A stretch of DNA of 64,000 nt from Geoglobus acetivorans. GTDB lineage: Archaea > Halobacteriota > Archaeoglobi > Archaeoglobales > Archaeoglobaceae. The notes beneath the pieces were generated by a model that searched no databases, had not been told where the DNA came from, and saw only the letters and a program-made list of their open reading frames with translations. This document shows, in pieces, positions 62,765 to 64,000 of the stretch; position 1 is the first letter of the stretch; each line of letters begins with the position of its first letter. Location: assembly GCF_039641995.1 (NCBI RefSeq), contig NZ_CP087714.1, forward strand, positions 248,001 to 312,000. The letters are read 5' to 3'. Position numbers and translations under genes: made by a program.

Positions 62765-63122
62765 CGTTCTCACAGACATGTCTCCAGTCGCAGTTTTCGC
62801 ATGCGAACGTTTTCCAGGCCTTCATTATCTCTGACAGTCTGTTTTTTATCTCTCTCCAGGAAGTTTCCATTCCGGGATAGACATTCAGCAGCCTGTACGC
62901 CATCTGGTCAAGCTCAACAATGTGTTCTTCTGCATTCTCCTCGTAGTTGCATAATCCGTCTGCAAGGTGTGGGCATTTCCTGCAGACGTCGTCAGCACCA
63001 AAAATTACATTGATGTGGTGTTCTCCGAGAATTTCGAAGAGATTATTCACAAAATCCTGGCTGTAGCCTTCGCCTCTAAAAAAATTTAGGCAGATAAGGT
63101 GATGGCCTCTGAGGTGTGCCAT
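62742..63122 (-). CDS. DUF1284 family, probable iron-sulfur protein
   Basis: 126 residues: LRGHHLICLNFFRGEGYS is the family opening, followed by VCRKCPHLADGLCNYEENA and FACENCDWRHVC. Seven to eight cysteines in CxxC arrangements fit one or two Fe-S clusters. Function unknown. Its start overlaps the rps15 stop by 1 bp. Confidence 0.82.
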   Translation of the reverse strand: MAHLRGHHLICLNFFRGEGYSQDFVNNLFEILGEHHINVIFGADDVCRKCPHLADGLCNYEENAEEHIVELDQMAYRLLNVYPGMETSWREIKNRLSEIMKAWKTFACENCDWRHVCENDEEWSGY

Positions 63123-63580
63123 TATCTGAACAGCTCGATTTCAAGCTTAACTGGATCGTACTTCCAGTTCTCGGGCAGGACTCCCTTTTCCTTGTAGTAC
63201 CATGAAAGCCTGTGGATCTTTGCTTCAATCAGCTGCAACCCCCTCTTGTTGTGCAGATCCTTTCTGTGAGTCTCCAGATGCTTTCTCAGGTTTATTGCCT
63301 TCCTTATGAGGGATTTCAGGTCCTCAGGTATCTTTATCTCGACACCGTTCTCCTTGAGTATCTCTGTTATTTTCTTTCCTGTAATCTGTTTTACTGAAGG
63401 CACTCCGTAGGTGTCTCTCAGGACTGTTCCAATTACACTTGGTTCGTATCCTTCGTTATAGAGCTTGATAACGAGTTTCTCGACCTCCTCCGCCTTCAGG
63501 TCCACCCATTCAGGAGGAGCGTCTCTGTAAACTCTATTTGATCCTGATTTTCCTTTCCTTCTTGCATGCATCCTTGCCAT
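63122..63580 (-). CDS. rps15: 30S ribosomal protein S15
   Basis: 152 residues from ATG 63580 ([20 protein letters not shown]), placed by GGGGTTGAT upstream. The archaeal extension ([20 protein letters not shown]) precedes the S15 core ([40 protein letters not shown]). Confidence 0.94.
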   Translation of the reverse strand: MARMHARRKGKSGSNRVYRDAPPEWVDLKAEEVEKLVIKLYNEGYEPSVIGTVLRDTYGVPSVKQITGKKITEILKENGVEIKIPEDLKSLIRKAINLRKHLETHRKDLHNKRGLQLIEAKIHRLSWYYKEKGVLPENWKYDPVKLEIELFR

Positions 63581-63616
63581 CTTTATCAACCCCTTCCACT
63601 CAGCAGTACCTATCGA

Positions 63617-64000
63617 TTAAAAACTTTTTGCCAGCCAGCTGAAAAATTTTTCTGCCGCTCTTCTCCGGTGGCTCACCGCATTCTTTTCATTGCCCATCTC
63701 AGCAAATGTCCTGCCACTGACTTCAAAGATGGGATCGTATCCAAAACCGGCATCTCCTCTTGCTTCACGTGCAATCTCGCCCTCGACCTCTCCCGTGAAA
63801 ATCTGTGTTTCCACTCCGTCAGTGTATGCTATAACGCATACGAACCTGGCTTTTCTGTTTTCTATGCCCTCCATGAGTCTCAGTATCCCTTCATTGCCTA
63901 TTGTTTTGAAAACGTATGATGAATACACGCCTGGAAATCCATTAAGTGCCTCAATGAAAAGACCGCTATCCTCAATGAAAAACGGTGGCTTTGCATCTAT
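63617..64000 (-). CDS. XTP/dITP pyrophosphatase, C-terminal part (start beyond window)
   Basis: The minus-strand frame is open to the window end and reads [37 protein letters not shown], then [19 protein letters not shown] and [16 protein letters not shown], all hallmarks of the HAM1/RdgB family that clears deaminated purine nucleotides. About 127 codons are present; the N-terminal part lies beyond 64000. Confidence 0.9.
   Translation of the reverse strand: MDAKPPFFIEDSGLFIEALNGFPGVYSSYVFKTIGNEGILRLMEGIENRKARFVCVIAYTDGVETQIFTGEVEGEIAREARGDAGFGYDPIFEVSGRTFAEMGNEKNAVSHRRRAAEKFFSWLAKSF

Overview
The window reads as a chromosomal segment of a hyperthermophilic euryarchaeon of the order Archaeoglobales (Geoglobus, Ferroglobus or Archaeoglobus veneficus-like). 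Evidence: archaeal ribosomal proteins S15 and S17e, an archaeal PheS, many TATA-box promoters set about 25 bp from the start codon (leaderless genes), PGF-CTERM surface anchors, a class II HMG-CoA reductase of the type known from Archaeoglobus, a 5S rRNA gene not linked to 16S/23S, and an exceptional set of multiheme c-type cytochromes.

Layout. 1-13.4 kb is ordinary chromosome: a partial FAD dehydrogenase, an acyltransferase-like membrane protein, a JAMM peptidase, a PRC-barrel protein, a radical SAM/SPASM peptide maturase preceded by an unlisted 27-residue peptide gene, a PGF-CTERM peptidase, an exonuclease III/MBL-hydrolase operon, a sensor protein, phenylacetate-CoA ligase, 5S rRNA and an ABC-2 exporter. 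A tRNA-Thr(GGU) at 13.44 kb borders an AT-rich stretch to about 18.9 kb that looks like an integrated island. It holds gene remnants, a membrane-bound PD-(D/E)XK protein, a secreted clan-CD-like cysteine peptidase with PepSY-like region, small membrane proteins, a secreted protein and a membrane-tethered ArsR regulator. The same palindromic block lies before the peptidase gene and between the secreted-protein and arsR genes. 19-32 kb is mixed housekeeping: an IS6-like element with a perfect 8-bp target duplication, dapA, S17e, a decayed tRNA methyltransferase, HMG-CoA reductase divergent from a UbiD decarboxylase, the cobinamide salvage set btuCD-cbiZ-btuF, and pheS.

32.4-59.4 kb is the dominant feature: a respiratory/extracellular electron-transfer locus. 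Nine cytochrome genes carry, by my count, 104 CXXCH motifs plus eight spaced-out CX3-5CH motifs and one CXXCK. Four roughly 210-260-residue tetraheme proteins and one 370-residue octaheme protein share an N-terminal LPSTVSLFxGQH-type segment. They resemble the tetraheme subunits of archaeal extracellular cytochrome filaments. Three giants (1318, 1659 and 1862 residues; 25-31 potential hemes each) are colinear paralogues framed by Ig-like or carbohydrate-binding-like domains. Interspersed are surface proteins (CARDB-type, beta-propeller, PKD with PGF-pre-PGF), a signal peptidase and a CcmC-like heme-handling protein. Together these suggest a machine that moves electrons through the S-layer to an extracellular acceptor such as Fe(III); this is inference.

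59.5-64 kb returns to housekeeping: serine hydroxymethyltransferase, a coiled-coil protein, DUF371, DUF1284, ribosomal protein S15 and a partial XTP/dITP pyrophosphatase. All calls come from reading the sequence; no database search was possible.
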